From: Massilia sp. TS11
Lineage (GTDB): Bacteria > Pseudomonadota > Gammaproteobacteria > Burkholderiales > Burkholderiaceae_D
NCBI RefSeq assembly: GCF_022012445.1
Contig: NZ_JAKLTS010000008.1
Coordinates: 170,181-234,180, forward strand
Direction of reading: 5' to 3'
DNA: 64,000 nucleotides
Shown here in pieces: positions 52,414 to 61,026 of the stretch. Numbering within the stretch: the stretch's first letter is position 1; the number at the start of each line of letters is the position of its first letter. The translations under genes were made by a program, and so were the position numbers. Below the pieces are notes generated by a model. It made no database searches, was not told the DNA's origin, and saw only the letters and a list, made by a program, of their open reading frames with translations.

Positions 52414-52458
52414 GAAGCATGGTCCCTTACCCCGGACCAGGAGAACACCGCTTTTCAA

Positions 52459-54030
52459 TCAGCTGTGGTAGGCCGATTCACCATGGCTGGTGATGTCGAG
52501 GCCTTCGCGCTCTTCTTCTTCCGGCACACGCAGGCCGATCACGATATCCACAAGCTTGTAGGCGATCAGCGAGACCACCGCCGACCAGATGATGGTGGTG
52601 CCGACCGCGATGGCCTGGGTCTGCACCTGGCCGAGAATCGAGTAGTCGGCCGAGGCCTTGTTGGCCACGTAGTCGAACACGCCCTGGCCGCCGAGCGAGG
52701 GGGCGGCGAACACGCCGGTCAGGATGGCGCCGAGAATACCGCCGACACCGTGCACACCGAACACGTCGAGCGAGTCGTCGGCGCCGATCAGACGCTTCAG
52801 ACCGTTCACGCCCCACAGGCAGACCAGGCCAGCGGCCAGGCCGATCAGCAGCGCACCCATCGGGCCGACGAAGCCGCAGGCCGGGGTGATCGCCACCAGG
52901 CCGGCCACGGCGCCGGACGCGCCGCCGAGCATCGAGGGCTTGCCCTTGGTGATCCATTCACCGACCACCCAGGAAACGGTGGCAGCGGCGGTGGCCAGCA
53001 GGGTGTTGATGAAGGCCAGGGCGGCGATGTCGCCCGCTTCCAGGGCCGAACCGGCATTGAAACCGAACCAGCCCACCCACAGCAGCGAAGCGCCGATCAT
53101 GGTCATCGTCAGCGAGTGCGGGGCCATGGCTTCGCGCCCGAAACCGACGCGCTTGCCAATCAGGATGGCGCCGACCAGGCCGGCGATGGCGGCGTTGATG
53201 TGCACCACGGTGCCGCCGGCGAAGTCGAGCGCGCCCTTCTGGAACAGGAAGCCGGCTTTCTCGGTTTCCGACGCCAGGGTGGCGGCGTCCTTGATCGCAT
53301 CCGGACCAGTCCAGAACCAGACCATGTGGGCGATCGGCAGGTAGCTGAAGGTGAACCACAGGATGATGAAGGCCATCACGGCCGAGAACTTGGCGCGCTC
53401 GGCGAAGGCGCCGATGATCAGGCCGCAGGTGATCGCCGCGAACGTGCCCTGGAACGCGACGTAGACGAACTCCGGAATCACCACGCCCTTACTGAAGGTG
53501 GCCGCGTAGCTGAAGCTGCCTTTGGCGGCGTCGAAGATGCCGCCCAGGGCCAGACGGTCAAACTTGCCGATGAAGGCATTGCCCTCGGTGAAGGCGAGCG
53601 AGTAGCCGTACAGGCACCACAGGGTGATGATGGTGGCGAAGATCATGAAGACCTGCATCAGCACGGACAGCATATTCTTCGAACGCACCAGGCCGCCGTA
53701 GAACAGGGCCAGGCCGGGGATGGTCATCAGGATCACGAGCAGGGTGGCGACCATCATCCAGGCGGTATCGCCCTTCTGCGGGGTCGGCGCGGCCGGGGCC
53801 GCTGCGGCGGGGGCCGGCGCCGGCGCGGCAGCCGCGGCCGGTGCTGCAGCCGAGGCCGCTTCCGAGGCGGCAGCCGCTGCCGAAGCCGGCGCGGCGCTGG
53901 CCGCAACCGCGGCCGAGGCGGCCGGCGCGCTGGCCGGCGCCTTGGCCTCGTCGGCGCTGGCCACGCCCACGCTGCCCAGGGCCAGCGTGAACAGGACTCC
54001 CATCACCCAGTTCTTCATGGTGTTCTTCAT
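52459..54030 (-). CDS. amtB: Ammonium transporter
   Basis: A 523-residue inner-membrane ammonium channel. A signal peptide (about 1-25) is followed by an unusual ~60-residue Ala/Pro-rich segment before the first channel helix (TAWMMVATLLVILMTIPGLALF loosely; starts near 92). Eleven membrane segments follow with the twin-His pore residues in VFGVHGVGG and VVHINAA. The start at 54030 has AAGGGGAT upstream. It is the last gene after the porin and glnK; GlnK normally blocks the channel when nitrogen is sufficient. Confidence 0.95.
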   Translation of the reverse strand: MKNTMKNWVMGVLFTLALGSVGVASADEAKAPASAPAASAAVAASAAPASAAAAASEAASAAAPAAAAAPAPAPAAAAPAAPTPQKGDTAWMMVATLLVILMTIPGLALFYGGLVRSKNMLSVLMQVFMIFATIITLWCLYGYSLAFTEGNAFIGKFDRLALGGIFDAAKGSFSYAATFSKGVVIPEFVYVAFQGTFAAITCGLIIGAFAERAKFSAVMAFIILWFTFSYLPIAHMVWFWTGPDAIKDAATLASETEKAGFLFQKGALDFAGGTVVHINAAIAGLVGAILIGKRVGFGREAMAPHSLTMTMIGASLLWVGWFGFNAGSALEAGDIAALAFINTLLATAAATVSWVVGEWITKGKPSMLGGASGAVAGLVAITPACGFVGPMGALLIGLAAGLVCLWGVNGLKRLIGADDSLDVFGVHGVGGILGAILTGVFAAPSLGGQGVFDYVANKASADYSILGQVQTQAIAVGTTIIWSAVVSLIAYKLVDIVIGLRVPEEEEREGLDITSHGESAYHS

Positions 54031-54046
54031 ATTCAAATCCCCTTGA

Positions 54047-54388
<342 letters not shown>

Positions 54389-54397
54389 TCACCTCGC

Positions 54398-55141
54398 TTA
54401 GAAAGTCTTGGTCAGGATCACGACCAGGGTCGTTTTGCCCAGGTTCTTGCCGCCCGGGCCCGTGTAGGCGTCGGTATCGGTACCGATGATGGCGCCCGAC
54501 AGCGAAGCGAAGCCGAGGTCCTTGGTCAGGCCGACCTTGTAGTCGTTGTAGGAGAACGCGCCGTTGTTCTTCACCGTCTGGCGGCCGGCGTGCAGGTTCA
54601 GCTGCAGACCTTCGGCCACATCCAGATTGGCGCCGACGTCGAGGTAGCCCGAGTTCTTGGAATTGGCGAAACCGAACAGGTTGGTGGTCGAGTTCGAGTA
54701 CTTGAGATAGGCCGGACCGAAGCCGACCTGGCCGTAGATCTCGGTGGTGTTGGCGCTCGGCTTGAGGCCGTTGCTGGCGTAGATATAGCTGAGGAAGCCG
54801 ACGTCATAGGTGATGTCCTTGGCCAGCTCGCCGCGCTTGCCGCCGTACACGTCCCATTCCACATTGCTGTCGCCGCCGGCGTCCTTGATCCACTTGATGG
54901 TCGACAGCCAGGTGCCGAGATAGAAGCCGGTCGGGTTGTTCACGTAGTCGGCGCCGCCCTGCAGGGCCGGTTTTTCGCGCGTCTGGCCGATGCCACGGTA
55001 GCGGTAGGTCGAAGCCAGGGAGGCGTTGAACGTCACTTCATCGTCGGGTTTCTTCTCTTCAGCCTGGGCCAGCGGGGCCAGAGTCGACAGGGCCAGGGCG
55101 ACGGCAGCGGCCAATTTCAGGGGTTGGGTCAGGTGCGTCAT
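54398..55141 (-). CDS. TorF-family putative porin
   Basis: A 247-residue outer-membrane protein with a signal peptide (about 1-27, ending LAQAEE) and an even pattern of alternating beta strands up to the C-terminal Phe (VVILTKTF), typical of outer-membrane barrels. It matches the TIGR02001/TorF family, opening FNASLASTYRYRGIGQT. In betaproteobacteria such genes often precede glnK-amtB, suggesting a role in uptake of nitrogen compounds; no substrate is proven. The ATG at 55141 has AAAGGAA upstream; the longer frame above it is a leader. Confidence 0.87.
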   Translation of the reverse strand: MTHLTQPLKLAAAVALALSTLAPLAQAEEKKPDDEVTFNASLASTYRYRGIGQTREKPALQGGADYVNNPTGFYLGTWLSTIKWIKDAGGDSNVEWDVYGGKRGELAKDITYDVGFLSYIYASNGLKPSANTTEIYGQVGFGPAYLKYSNSTTNLFGFANSKNSGYLDVGANLDVAEGLQLNLHAGRQTVKNNGAFSYNDYKVGLTKDLGFASLSGAIIGTDTDAYTGPGGKNLGKTTLVVILTKTF

Positions 55142-55222
55142 ACGATTCCTTTGTTTTCGATGAGATGAATGGGGGCTTGGTTTACAATCTGACTGCAATC
55201 CGAGAGCATTCACGGCAAGTAC

Positions 55223-55238
55223 AGCAGGAACCGTGCCA
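55223..55238 (-). promoter_or_regulatory. Sigma-54 promoter of the porin-glnK-amtB operon
   Basis: On the minus strand TGGCACGGTTCCTGCT matches the sigma-54 consensus TGGCAC-N5-TTGCW with exact GG-N10-GC spacing (one mismatch in the -12 element). The predicted transcription start is near 55212, about 70 bases before the porin start. Confidence 0.75.
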
Positions 55239-55278
55239 GCGTCCGGACCCGATTCCTGTCACAGAATGCATACAGGCT

Positions 55279-55313
55279 GCACCAGGACGAAGCAAAACGC
55301 ACCAGCTTGGTGC
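55279..55313. promoter_or_regulatory. NtrC enhancer site, with a second half-site
   Basis: GCACCAGCTTGGTGC (55299-55313) is a perfect NtrC-type palindrome (GCACCA-N3-TGGTGC), centred about 94 bases before the predicted sigma-54 start. A weaker copy with a good left half (GCACCA at 55279-55284) is about 20 bases closer. The site is also 30 bases before the divergent ubiK start. Confidence 0.78.
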
Positions 55314-55342
55314 ACCGACATCACGCAAGGGCGCCACCGACC

Positions 55343-55591
55343 ATGGACATGAACAGTTTTTTCAATGATTTGCAGGGCAAGATCCAGCAGGCGATCGAAC
55401 AGTCGCCGGCCAAGGACCTCGAAAAGAACGTCAAGGCAATGATGACCCAGGGCTTTTCCAAGCTCGATCTGGTCACGCGCGAGGAGTTCGACATCCAGAA
55501 CCAGGTGCTGGCCAAGACCCGCGCCAAGCTCGAGGCGCTGGAGCAGCGCGTGGCCGCCCTCGAAGCCGCCCTCGACGCCAAGCAGTCCTGA
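55343..55591 (+). CDS. ubiK: Ubiquinone biosynthesis accessory factor UbiK
   Basis: An 82-residue protein of the UbiK/YqiC family, which with UbiJ supports the ubiquinone-synthesis complex. The N-terminal part FFNDLQGKIQQAIEQSPAKD and the C-terminal Leu/Glu heptads (about 48-78) forming a coiled coil are typical. The start at 55343 gives the family N terminus; the longer frame upstream lies in the NtrC region. A terminator follows at 55625. Confidence 0.9.
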   Translation: MDMNSFFNDLQGKIQQAIEQSPAKDLEKNVKAMMTQGFSKLDLVTREEFDIQNQVLAKTRAKLEALEQRVAALEAALDAKQS

Positions 55592-55624
55592 GCCCGGCGC
55601 GCTGGCGCCGCCGCATGTCGCCAT

Positions 55625-55659
55625 CGCCCGGATGACGCCGGGCGTGCGTTTTCTGCTTT
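55625..55659 (+). terminator. Terminator after ubiK
   Basis: A seven-base perfect stem (CGCCCGG with CCGGGCG, six-base loop, 55625-55644) is followed by TGCGTTTTCTGCTTT. It lies 33 bases past the ubiK stop in the 201-base gap before iorA, which otherwise shows only the iorA ribosome binding site (GAAGGAG). Confidence 0.75.
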
Positions 55660-55792
55660 ACATCAAGCACTTACCATTCACGAAGCGTGAACGGCAGGCC
55701 GCGAAATAAGCGCGCCGGCTCACGCATTGGCGCTGGCGCGGCCGGCCCGGCCGTCCCTAGCATGGTGCTCCTATTCACCTGAAGGAGCTGCC

Positions 55793-56263
55793 ATGCCCAT
55801 CGCGTTTGAAGTCAACGGCCGCCGTGCCATCCTCGACACCGACCCCACGCTGCCCTTGCTGTGGGCGCTGCGCGAGCACCTCGGCCTCAAGGGGTGTAAA
55901 TACGGCTGCGGCATCGGTTCCTGCGGCGCCTGCAGTGTCGAGGTCGATGGCCAGCTGGCGCGCAGCTGTGTCCTGCCGCTGCAGGCCGTCGCCGGCAAGC
56001 GCGTCCTGACGATCGAGGGCCTGGCCCGGGAAGGCAAGCTCGACCCCGTGCAGCAGGCCTGGCTGGACGAAGATGTGGCCCAATGCGGCTATTGCCAGGC
56101 TGGCCAGATCATGGCGGCGCGCGCGCTGCTCAAGCGCCACCCGCGCCCGAGCGAGGCGCAGATCGCGGCGACCATGCTCAATCTGTGCCGCTGCGGCACC
56201 TATACGCGCGTGCGGGCGGCGATCCAGCGCGCTGCCGCCGCCCTGGGCGGAGGCGCGGCATGA
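55793..56263 (+). CDS. iorA: Isoquinoline 1-oxidoreductase-like small [2Fe-2S] subunit
   Basis: A 156-residue iron-sulfur subunit of a molybdenum hydroxylase. The plant-ferredoxin-type cluster uses Cys39, 44, 47 and 59 (GCGIGSCGACSVEV); the second cluster uses Cys98, 101, 132 and 134 (CGYCQAGQ, LCRCGTY). It hands electrons from the catalytic subunit to an acceptor. GAAGGAG lies seven bases before the ATG, which gives the family N terminus. Its TGA overlaps the iorB ATG. No FAD subunit is adjacent, as in isoquinoline oxidoreductases. The physiological substrate (an N-heterocycle or aldehyde) is unknown. Confidence 0.9.
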   Translation: MPIAFEVNGRRAILDTDPTLPLLWALREHLGLKGCKYGCGIGSCGACSVEVDGQLARSCVLPLQAVAGKRVLTIEGLAREGKLDPVQQAWLDEDVAQCGYCQAGQIMAARALLKRHPRPSEAQIAATMLNLCRCGTYTRVRAAIQRAAAALGGGAA

Positions 56264-58560
56264 AGCGGCGCGCTTTCCTGCAATCGGGCGCGCTGCTGAT
56301 CCTGGCCCGCCCGGGCCGTGCGGCCAATCCCCAGACTCTGAGCGAATTCATCCGCATCGAGGCCGACAACAGCGTCGTGATCGGCGCCCACGTGCCAGAC
56401 ATGGGGCAAGGCGTCGCCACTGCCCTGCCCATGCTGATCGCGGAGGAACTCGACGTGCGATTCGAACAGGTACGTATCGAAGCGCTGCCACTCAGAGTGC
56501 GCCGCAATGGCGCCAGCGTGCGCTCCTACCTGGGCGCCGGCCAGAGTACGGCCGGCGGTTCGAACAGCGTGCGCGCCGGCTTCAAACCGCTGCGCGAGGC
56601 GGGGGCGCGCGCGCGCCTGCAGCTGATGGCGGCGGCGGCCGCGGCCTGGCAGGTCGCCCCGGAGACGATCAGCACCGCCCAGGGCCAGTTGTTCCACGGC
56701 GCCAGCGGCCGCCGCGCCACCTATGGCGAGATGGCGGCGCGGGCGGCCAGCCAGGCGCCCCACACGGGGCCGGTCAGCCTGAAACCGCCGAGCTCCTGGC
56801 GTGTGATCGGCAAACCGCAGCACCAGCGCGCGGGACGCGACATCGTGTGCGGCGCGCCCGTGTTTGGTATCGACGCTGAGCTGCCCGGCATGCTGCACGC
56901 CGTAATCGCGCGCTGCCCCTACCTCGATGGCGAGCTGGCCAGCCTGGACGATCGCGCCGCCCGTGCCGTGCCCGGTGTGCGCGACGTGATCCGGCTGCCG
57001 CGGCCGCCGGCCAACTTTACCTATTTTGCCGTCATGCCCCCGTTCGGCCATCTGGCCGCCGGCGTCGCTGTGCTCGCCGATAACCTCTGGGCCGCCCTGC
57101 GTGGGCGCGCCGCCCTGCGCCTGGAATGGCAGCGCGGGCCGGGTGCGGCCGCCCACGAGGACAGCGCCGCCGAGTACAGCGCCACCTGGGAGCGGCTGGC
57201 CGACCCCGACCAGGGCACGCCGCTGGTCGCCAGCGGCGACGTGGCCGCAGCGCGCGCCGCTGCCGCCCGGGTGATCGAAGCGCGCTACCAGGCGCCGCTG
57301 GTGGCGCATGCCTGCATGGAGCCGCAGAACGCGCTGGTCGCGGTGGCGCCGGACGGCAGCCAGGTCAACGCGATTCTGGCCACCCAGGCACCGGACCAGG
57401 CCCTGCAGGCGATCGCTGAGATCACCGGCATCGATCCGATGGCCATCCATATCAAGCTGGCGCGCATGGGTGGCGGCTTTGGCCGCAAATTCCAGCAGGA
57501 TGTGGTGGTCGAGGCCACCCTGCTGTCGCAGGCTGTCCGGCGGCCGGTGAAGCTGGTGTGGACGCGTGAAGACGATTTCATGCACGACCTCTACCGGCCG
57601 GGCGCCTGCCACTGGCTGCGCGCCAGCCTCGACGCCCAGGGCAAGGTGAGCGGCTGGCACCACCGGCTGGCCTCGCATCCGATGGTCTTCCGCTACCAGT
57701 CGGTGCCGGCGCCACTGCAGAGCGCGCTCAGCGCCCTGCATGGCCCCGCCTATCTGGCCAAGGGATTGCCGCCCGCGCTGATGGAATATTTCTGGGACGG
57801 CTTCCCCGCCCATCATTTGCCCAACTTCCAGGTCGACTACCTGCCCATGCAGTCGGCCGCGCCGCGCGGACCGTGGCGCGCGCCGGCCCACGTGGTCAAT
57901 GCCTTCGCGATCGAACAGTTCATCGACGAGCTGGCCCATGCGAGCGGCCACGACCCGGTCGCCCTGCGCCTGGACTGGATCGGCGCCGGACGCGTGCTCA
58001 ATTACCGCGAAGCTTTCGGGATGCAGAAATGCGATACCGCGCGCCTGGCCGCGACCCTGCGACTGGCCGCCGAGGCCGCCGGCTGGGGCCAGCCGCTGCC
58101 ACCCGGACGCGGGCGCGGGGTCGCCATGCACTACACATTCGGCACCGCGGTGGCGCTGGTGGCCGAGGTCAGCGTGCAGGGTGCGCAGCTGCGCGTGGAG
58201 CGGGTGGTGGCGGCAGTCGATGCCGGCATCATCGTCAACCCGGCCGGCGTGCGCGCACAGATCGAAGGCGGCATTCAGGACGGGCTGTCGGCGGCGCTGG
58301 AACAACAGATCACGATTCGCGACGGCCAGGTGGAGCAGCACAACTTCGACAGCTATCCGATGATGCGCATGGCCGCGGCGGCGCGCCGCATCGACGTGCA
58401 CATCGTCGCCAGCGCGGCACCGCCCAGCGGCGTGGGCGAGGCCGGCATCGCCGCCATCGCGCCGGCGGTCGCGAACGCCATCTTTGCAGCCTGCGGCCAG
58501 CGGCTGCGGCGCATGCCGCTGCTGCCCGAACTGGAGCGCCTGAACGGCGCGGCGGGCTAG
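56260..58560 (+). CDS. iorB: Isoquinoline 1-oxidoreductase-like molybdopterin subunit
   Basis: A 766-residue catalytic subunit of the xanthine dehydrogenase superfamily. The N terminus MKRRAFLQSG resembles a twin-arginine signal, so the enzyme may act in the periplasm. The molybdopterin contacts MGGGFGRKF (near 405) and the catalytic Glu in GVGEAG (near 730) are present, as is the two-part aldehyde-oxidase-like domain order. It starts in a four-base overlap with iorA (ATGA). No xdhC-type maturation gene or cytochrome partner is adjacent. Substrate unknown. Confidence 0.9.
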   Translation: MKRRAFLQSGALLILARPGRAANPQTLSEFIRIEADNSVVIGAHVPDMGQGVATALPMLIAEELDVRFEQVRIEALPLRVRRNGASVRSYLGAGQSTAGGSNSVRAGFKPLREAGARARLQLMAAAAAAWQVAPETISTAQGQLFHGASGRRATYGEMAARAASQAPHTGPVSLKPPSSWRVIGKPQHQRAGRDIVCGAPVFGIDAELPGMLHAVIARCPYLDGELASLDDRAARAVPGVRDVIRLPRPPANFTYFAVMPPFGHLAAGVAVLADNLWAALRGRAALRLEWQRGPGAAAHEDSAAEYSATWERLADPDQGTPLVASGDVAAARAAAARVIEARYQAPLVAHACMEPQNALVAVAPDGSQVNAILATQAPDQALQAIAEITGIDPMAIHIKLARMGGGFGRKFQQDVVVEATLLSQAVRRPVKLVWTREDDFMHDLYRPGACHWLRASLDAQGKVSGWHHRLASHPMVFRYQSVPAPLQSALSALHGPAYLAKGLPPALMEYFWDGFPAHHLPNFQVDYLPMQSAAPRGPWRAPAHVVNAFAIEQFIDELAHASGHDPVALRLDWIGAGRVLNYREAFGMQKCDTARLAATLRLAAEAAGWGQPLPPGRGRGVAMHYTFGTAVALVAEVSVQGAQLRVERVVAAVDAGIIVNPAGVRAQIEGGIQDGLSAALEQQITIRDGQVEQHNFDSYPMMRMAAAARRIDVHIVASAAPPSGVGEAGIAAIAPAVANAIFAACGQRLRRMPLLPELERLNGAAG

Positions 58561-58638
58561 GACTGGCGCCGGGGGCTGGGCTGGACGGCGCCTGACGCAC
58601 CTTTGGGCCAGCGCAAGCGCGGGCCCGGGGCACATCCG

Positions 58639-58659
58639 CAGAATCGACCGGTGATTCTG
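58639..58659 (+). other. Hairpin just before the yifB ribosome binding site
   Basis: CAGAATC (58639-58645) and GATTCTG (58653-58659) form a seven-base perfect inverted repeat with a seven-base loop, ending one base before the GAGGAG ribosome binding site of yifB. It could affect translation or end the iorB transcript weakly; neither is shown. Confidence 0.45.
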
Positions 58660-58671
58660 TGAGGAGGGCCC

Positions 58672-60192
58672 ATGAACGAGCTGGCCGTGCTGCATAGCCG
58701 CGCCCTGTGCGGCATGCAGGCGCCTGAAGTGCAGGTCGAAGTGCATCTGGCCAACGGCTTGCCCAGCCTCACCATCGTCGGCCTGCCCGACGCCGCCGTC
58801 CGCGAAGCGCGCGACCGCGTGCGCGCTGCCATCCAGCACGCCGGCATGGAAATGCCGCGCCGGCGCATGACGGTCAATCTGAGTCCCGCCGATCTGCCCA
58901 AGGCCAGCAGCCGCTTCGACCTGCCGATTGCGCTCGGCATTCTGGCCGCCTCCGGCCAGATCGATGCGCGCACGCTCGGCCAGTATGCGTTTGCCGGCGA
59001 GCTATCGCTGTCCGGCCAGCTGCGCCCGATCCAGGGCGCGCTGGCCACGGCCCTGGCGCTGGCACGCAGCACGCCCGCGCGCGCATTCATCCTGCCGCGC
59101 GACAATGCGCCCGAAGCCAGTCTGGCGCGTGGCCTGTCCGTCCTGCCGGCGGCCAGCCTGCTCGAGGTCTGCGCCCATTTCAGCCGCCACCCGCAGGCCC
59201 CGCGCCTGCAAGCCTGGCAAGGCGCGCTGCCGCTGGCCGCGCCCGTGTACCCGGATCTGGCCGAAGTCTGCGGCCAACAAGCGGCCAAGCGCGCGCTCGA
59301 AATCGCGGCCGCCGGCAGCCACAGTCTGCTGATGATCGGCCCGCCCGGCGCCGGCAAGACCATGCTGGCCATGCGCTTCCCCGGCCTGCTGCCGCCGCTC
59401 GACGACGACGCCGCGCTCGAGGTGGCGGCCCTGCAGTCGCTCGACCAGCCCTTCCGTCCCGAGCACTGGGGACGGCGTCCGTTCCGCGCCCCGCACCACT
59501 CAGCCTCGGCGCCGGCCCTAGTCGGCGGCAGCAGCCAGCCGCGTCCGGGCGAAATCTCACTGGCCCACGGCGGCGTGCTGTTTCTCGATGAGTTGCCCGA
59601 GTTTCCGCGCCACGTGCTCGAGGTGCTGCGCCAGCCGCTCGAAGCGGGCACGATCACGGTCTCGCGCGCGGCCCGCCAGAGCGAGTTCCCGGCCCGCTTT
59701 CAGCTATTGGCCGCGATGAATCCCTGTCCCTGCGGGTATCTGGGCCAGACCGGCGCCAGCTGCCGTTGTACACGTGAGCAGATCGCGCGCTATCAGCAAC
59801 GCATCTCCGGTCCCCTGCTCGACCGCATTGATCTGCGCATCGATATCGCGCCGGTCAGCTCGGCCGAACTGACGCGCGCGCGGCCGGGCGAATCCACGGC
59901 CCAGGTGGCTGCAAGGGTGGCGCAGGCCCATGCCCGCCAACAGGCGCGCCAGGGCTGCACCAATGCGCATCTGGAGGCGGCGGCGGTCGCGCGCCATTGC
60001 CACCTCAATCAGGCGGCGCTGCGCGTGATGCGCGACACCATGCGCAAGTTCCAGTGGTCGGCGCGCAGCTTTCACCGCGTGCTGCGGGTGGCGCGCACGA
60101 TTGCCGATCTGGCTGGCCACGAGGCCGTCGAGGCCGTGCATGTGGGCGAGGCCGCCCAGCTGCGGCGCGGCTTGCCCGAAGCCGATCAGTAG
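58672..60192 (+). CDS. comM: YifB/ComM-family Mg-chelatase-like AAA+ ATPase
   Basis: A 506-residue ATPase. The N-terminal ChlI/Lon-like domain (ALCGMQAPEVQVEVHLANGLP early) precedes the AAA+ core with Walker A GPPGAGKT (223-230), Walker B VLFLDELPEF (near 303) and MNPCPCGYLG (near 345), and a C-terminal Mg-chelatase helical region. ComM is a hexameric branch-migration helicase that promotes integration of DNA taken up by natural transformation. Strong RBS GAGGAG. It overlaps the convergent solute-binding gene by seven bases. Confidence 0.95.
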   Translation: MNELAVLHSRALCGMQAPEVQVEVHLANGLPSLTIVGLPDAAVREARDRVRAAIQHAGMEMPRRRMTVNLSPADLPKASSRFDLPIALGILAASGQIDARTLGQYAFAGELSLSGQLRPIQGALATALALARSTPARAFILPRDNAPEASLARGLSVLPAASLLEVCAHFSRHPQAPRLQAWQGALPLAAPVYPDLAEVCGQQAAKRALEIAAAGSHSLLMIGPPGAGKTMLAMRFPGLLPPLDDDAALEVAALQSLDQPFRPEHWGRRPFRAPHHSASAPALVGGSSQPRPGEISLAHGGVLFLDELPEFPRHVLEVLRQPLEAGTITVSRAARQSEFPARFQLLAAMNPCPCGYLGQTGASCRCTREQIARYQQRISGPLLDRIDLRIDIAPVSSAELTRARPGESTAQVAARVAQAHARQQARQGCTNAHLEAAAVARHCHLNQAALRVMRDTMRKFQWSARSFHRVLRVARTIADLAGHEAVEAVHVGEAAQLRRGLPEADQ

Positions 60193-60935
60193 CGCCAGTC
60201 CTTCACCAGGCGCTGGTAGTCGGGCGAGGCGCGCACCGTGCGGATGTTGTCCCACAGGCTTTGCACAGTCGCCTTGTGAGCATGGTAGTAGCGCTGCTCG
60301 ACCATCAGGTACAGCGGCGTCACATGAAATGGCACAGGCAGCATCTCGATGCGGTTCTTGAACGCCGCCTGCAGCATCGGCGAGACATCGTTCTCGGAGC
60401 CAACCATGGCGGCCAGGCGCCCGGCCGCCAGTTTGGCCAGATTCTGCTCACCGGTATGGGCGCCATCATCGACGGCGACGCCTATCGCACGCAGCAGATC
60501 GGCATGAATGAAACCGCTCTGCACGCCAACAGCCAGCCCGCCGAGGCCACCCAATCGCTGGCCGTCCCAACGCACGGCCGAGTCGCGCTGGCGATAGATC
60601 ATAAACCGCGTCACGGCCAGCGCACGCGTCGGGTCGGCATGCTCGCCATCCATAGGATACACCGCATAACGTTCGCGCTCACGCACGTAGCCGCCAATCA
60701 GGGCATCGACCTTGCCTTGTTCGGCCAGGGCCAGGCAGCGCCGCCGCGGCGCATAGGTCGCCTCGATGCGCAGCCCGAGCGGACGGCTGGCGCGGCGGAT
60801 CAATTCCTGCACCTGGCCGCTGCCGTCAGGCATGGTGTACGGGGGAAAGGGATTATCGAAGGTGCACAGGCGCAGACTCAGGGCCTGGACCGGCAGGCTG
60901 CACAGACAGACGAGGGCGGCCAGCAAAAGACGCAT
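60186..60935 (-). CDS. Periplasmic solute-binding protein (family 3-like)
   Basis: A 249-residue protein with a signal peptide (1-18, ending VQA). The two-lobe pattern of bacterial family 3 extracellular solute-binding proteins is recognisable: LRLCTFDNPFPPYTMPDGSG near 21-40, then GKVDALIGGYVRERERYAVYP, and LGGLAVGVQSGF for the second lobe. No permease or ATPase is adjacent, so it may be an orphan or a sensor-like domain. Convergent with comM; divergent from the lipoprotein gene, with TTGAAA and TATAAC in the 91-base shared region but only 15 bases apart. Confidence 0.8.
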   Translation of the reverse strand: MRLLLAALVCLCSLPVQALSLRLCTFDNPFPPYTMPDGSGQVQELIRRASRPLGLRIEATYAPRRRCLALAEQGKVDALIGGYVRERERYAVYPMDGEHADPTRALAVTRFMIYRQRDSAVRWDGQRLGGLGGLAVGVQSGFIHADLLRAIGVAVDDGAHTGEQNLAKLAAGRLAAMVGSENDVSPMLQAAFKNRIEMLPVPFHVTPLYLMVEQRYYHAHKATVQSLWDNIRTVRASPDYQRLVKDWRY

Positions 60936-61026
60936 CCTACCCTCCTTTGAAATATTGGTTAAACGACTATAACAACCAACAGGCGCAGCTGTCGAGCCTT
61001 GCGCGAGCGCATGCTAGGATGCGGAT

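Noticed and set aside
56200..58839. 879-codon minus-strand frame opposite iorB
   Set aside because: Antisense shadow; iorB has complete molybdopterin motifs and proper start overlap.
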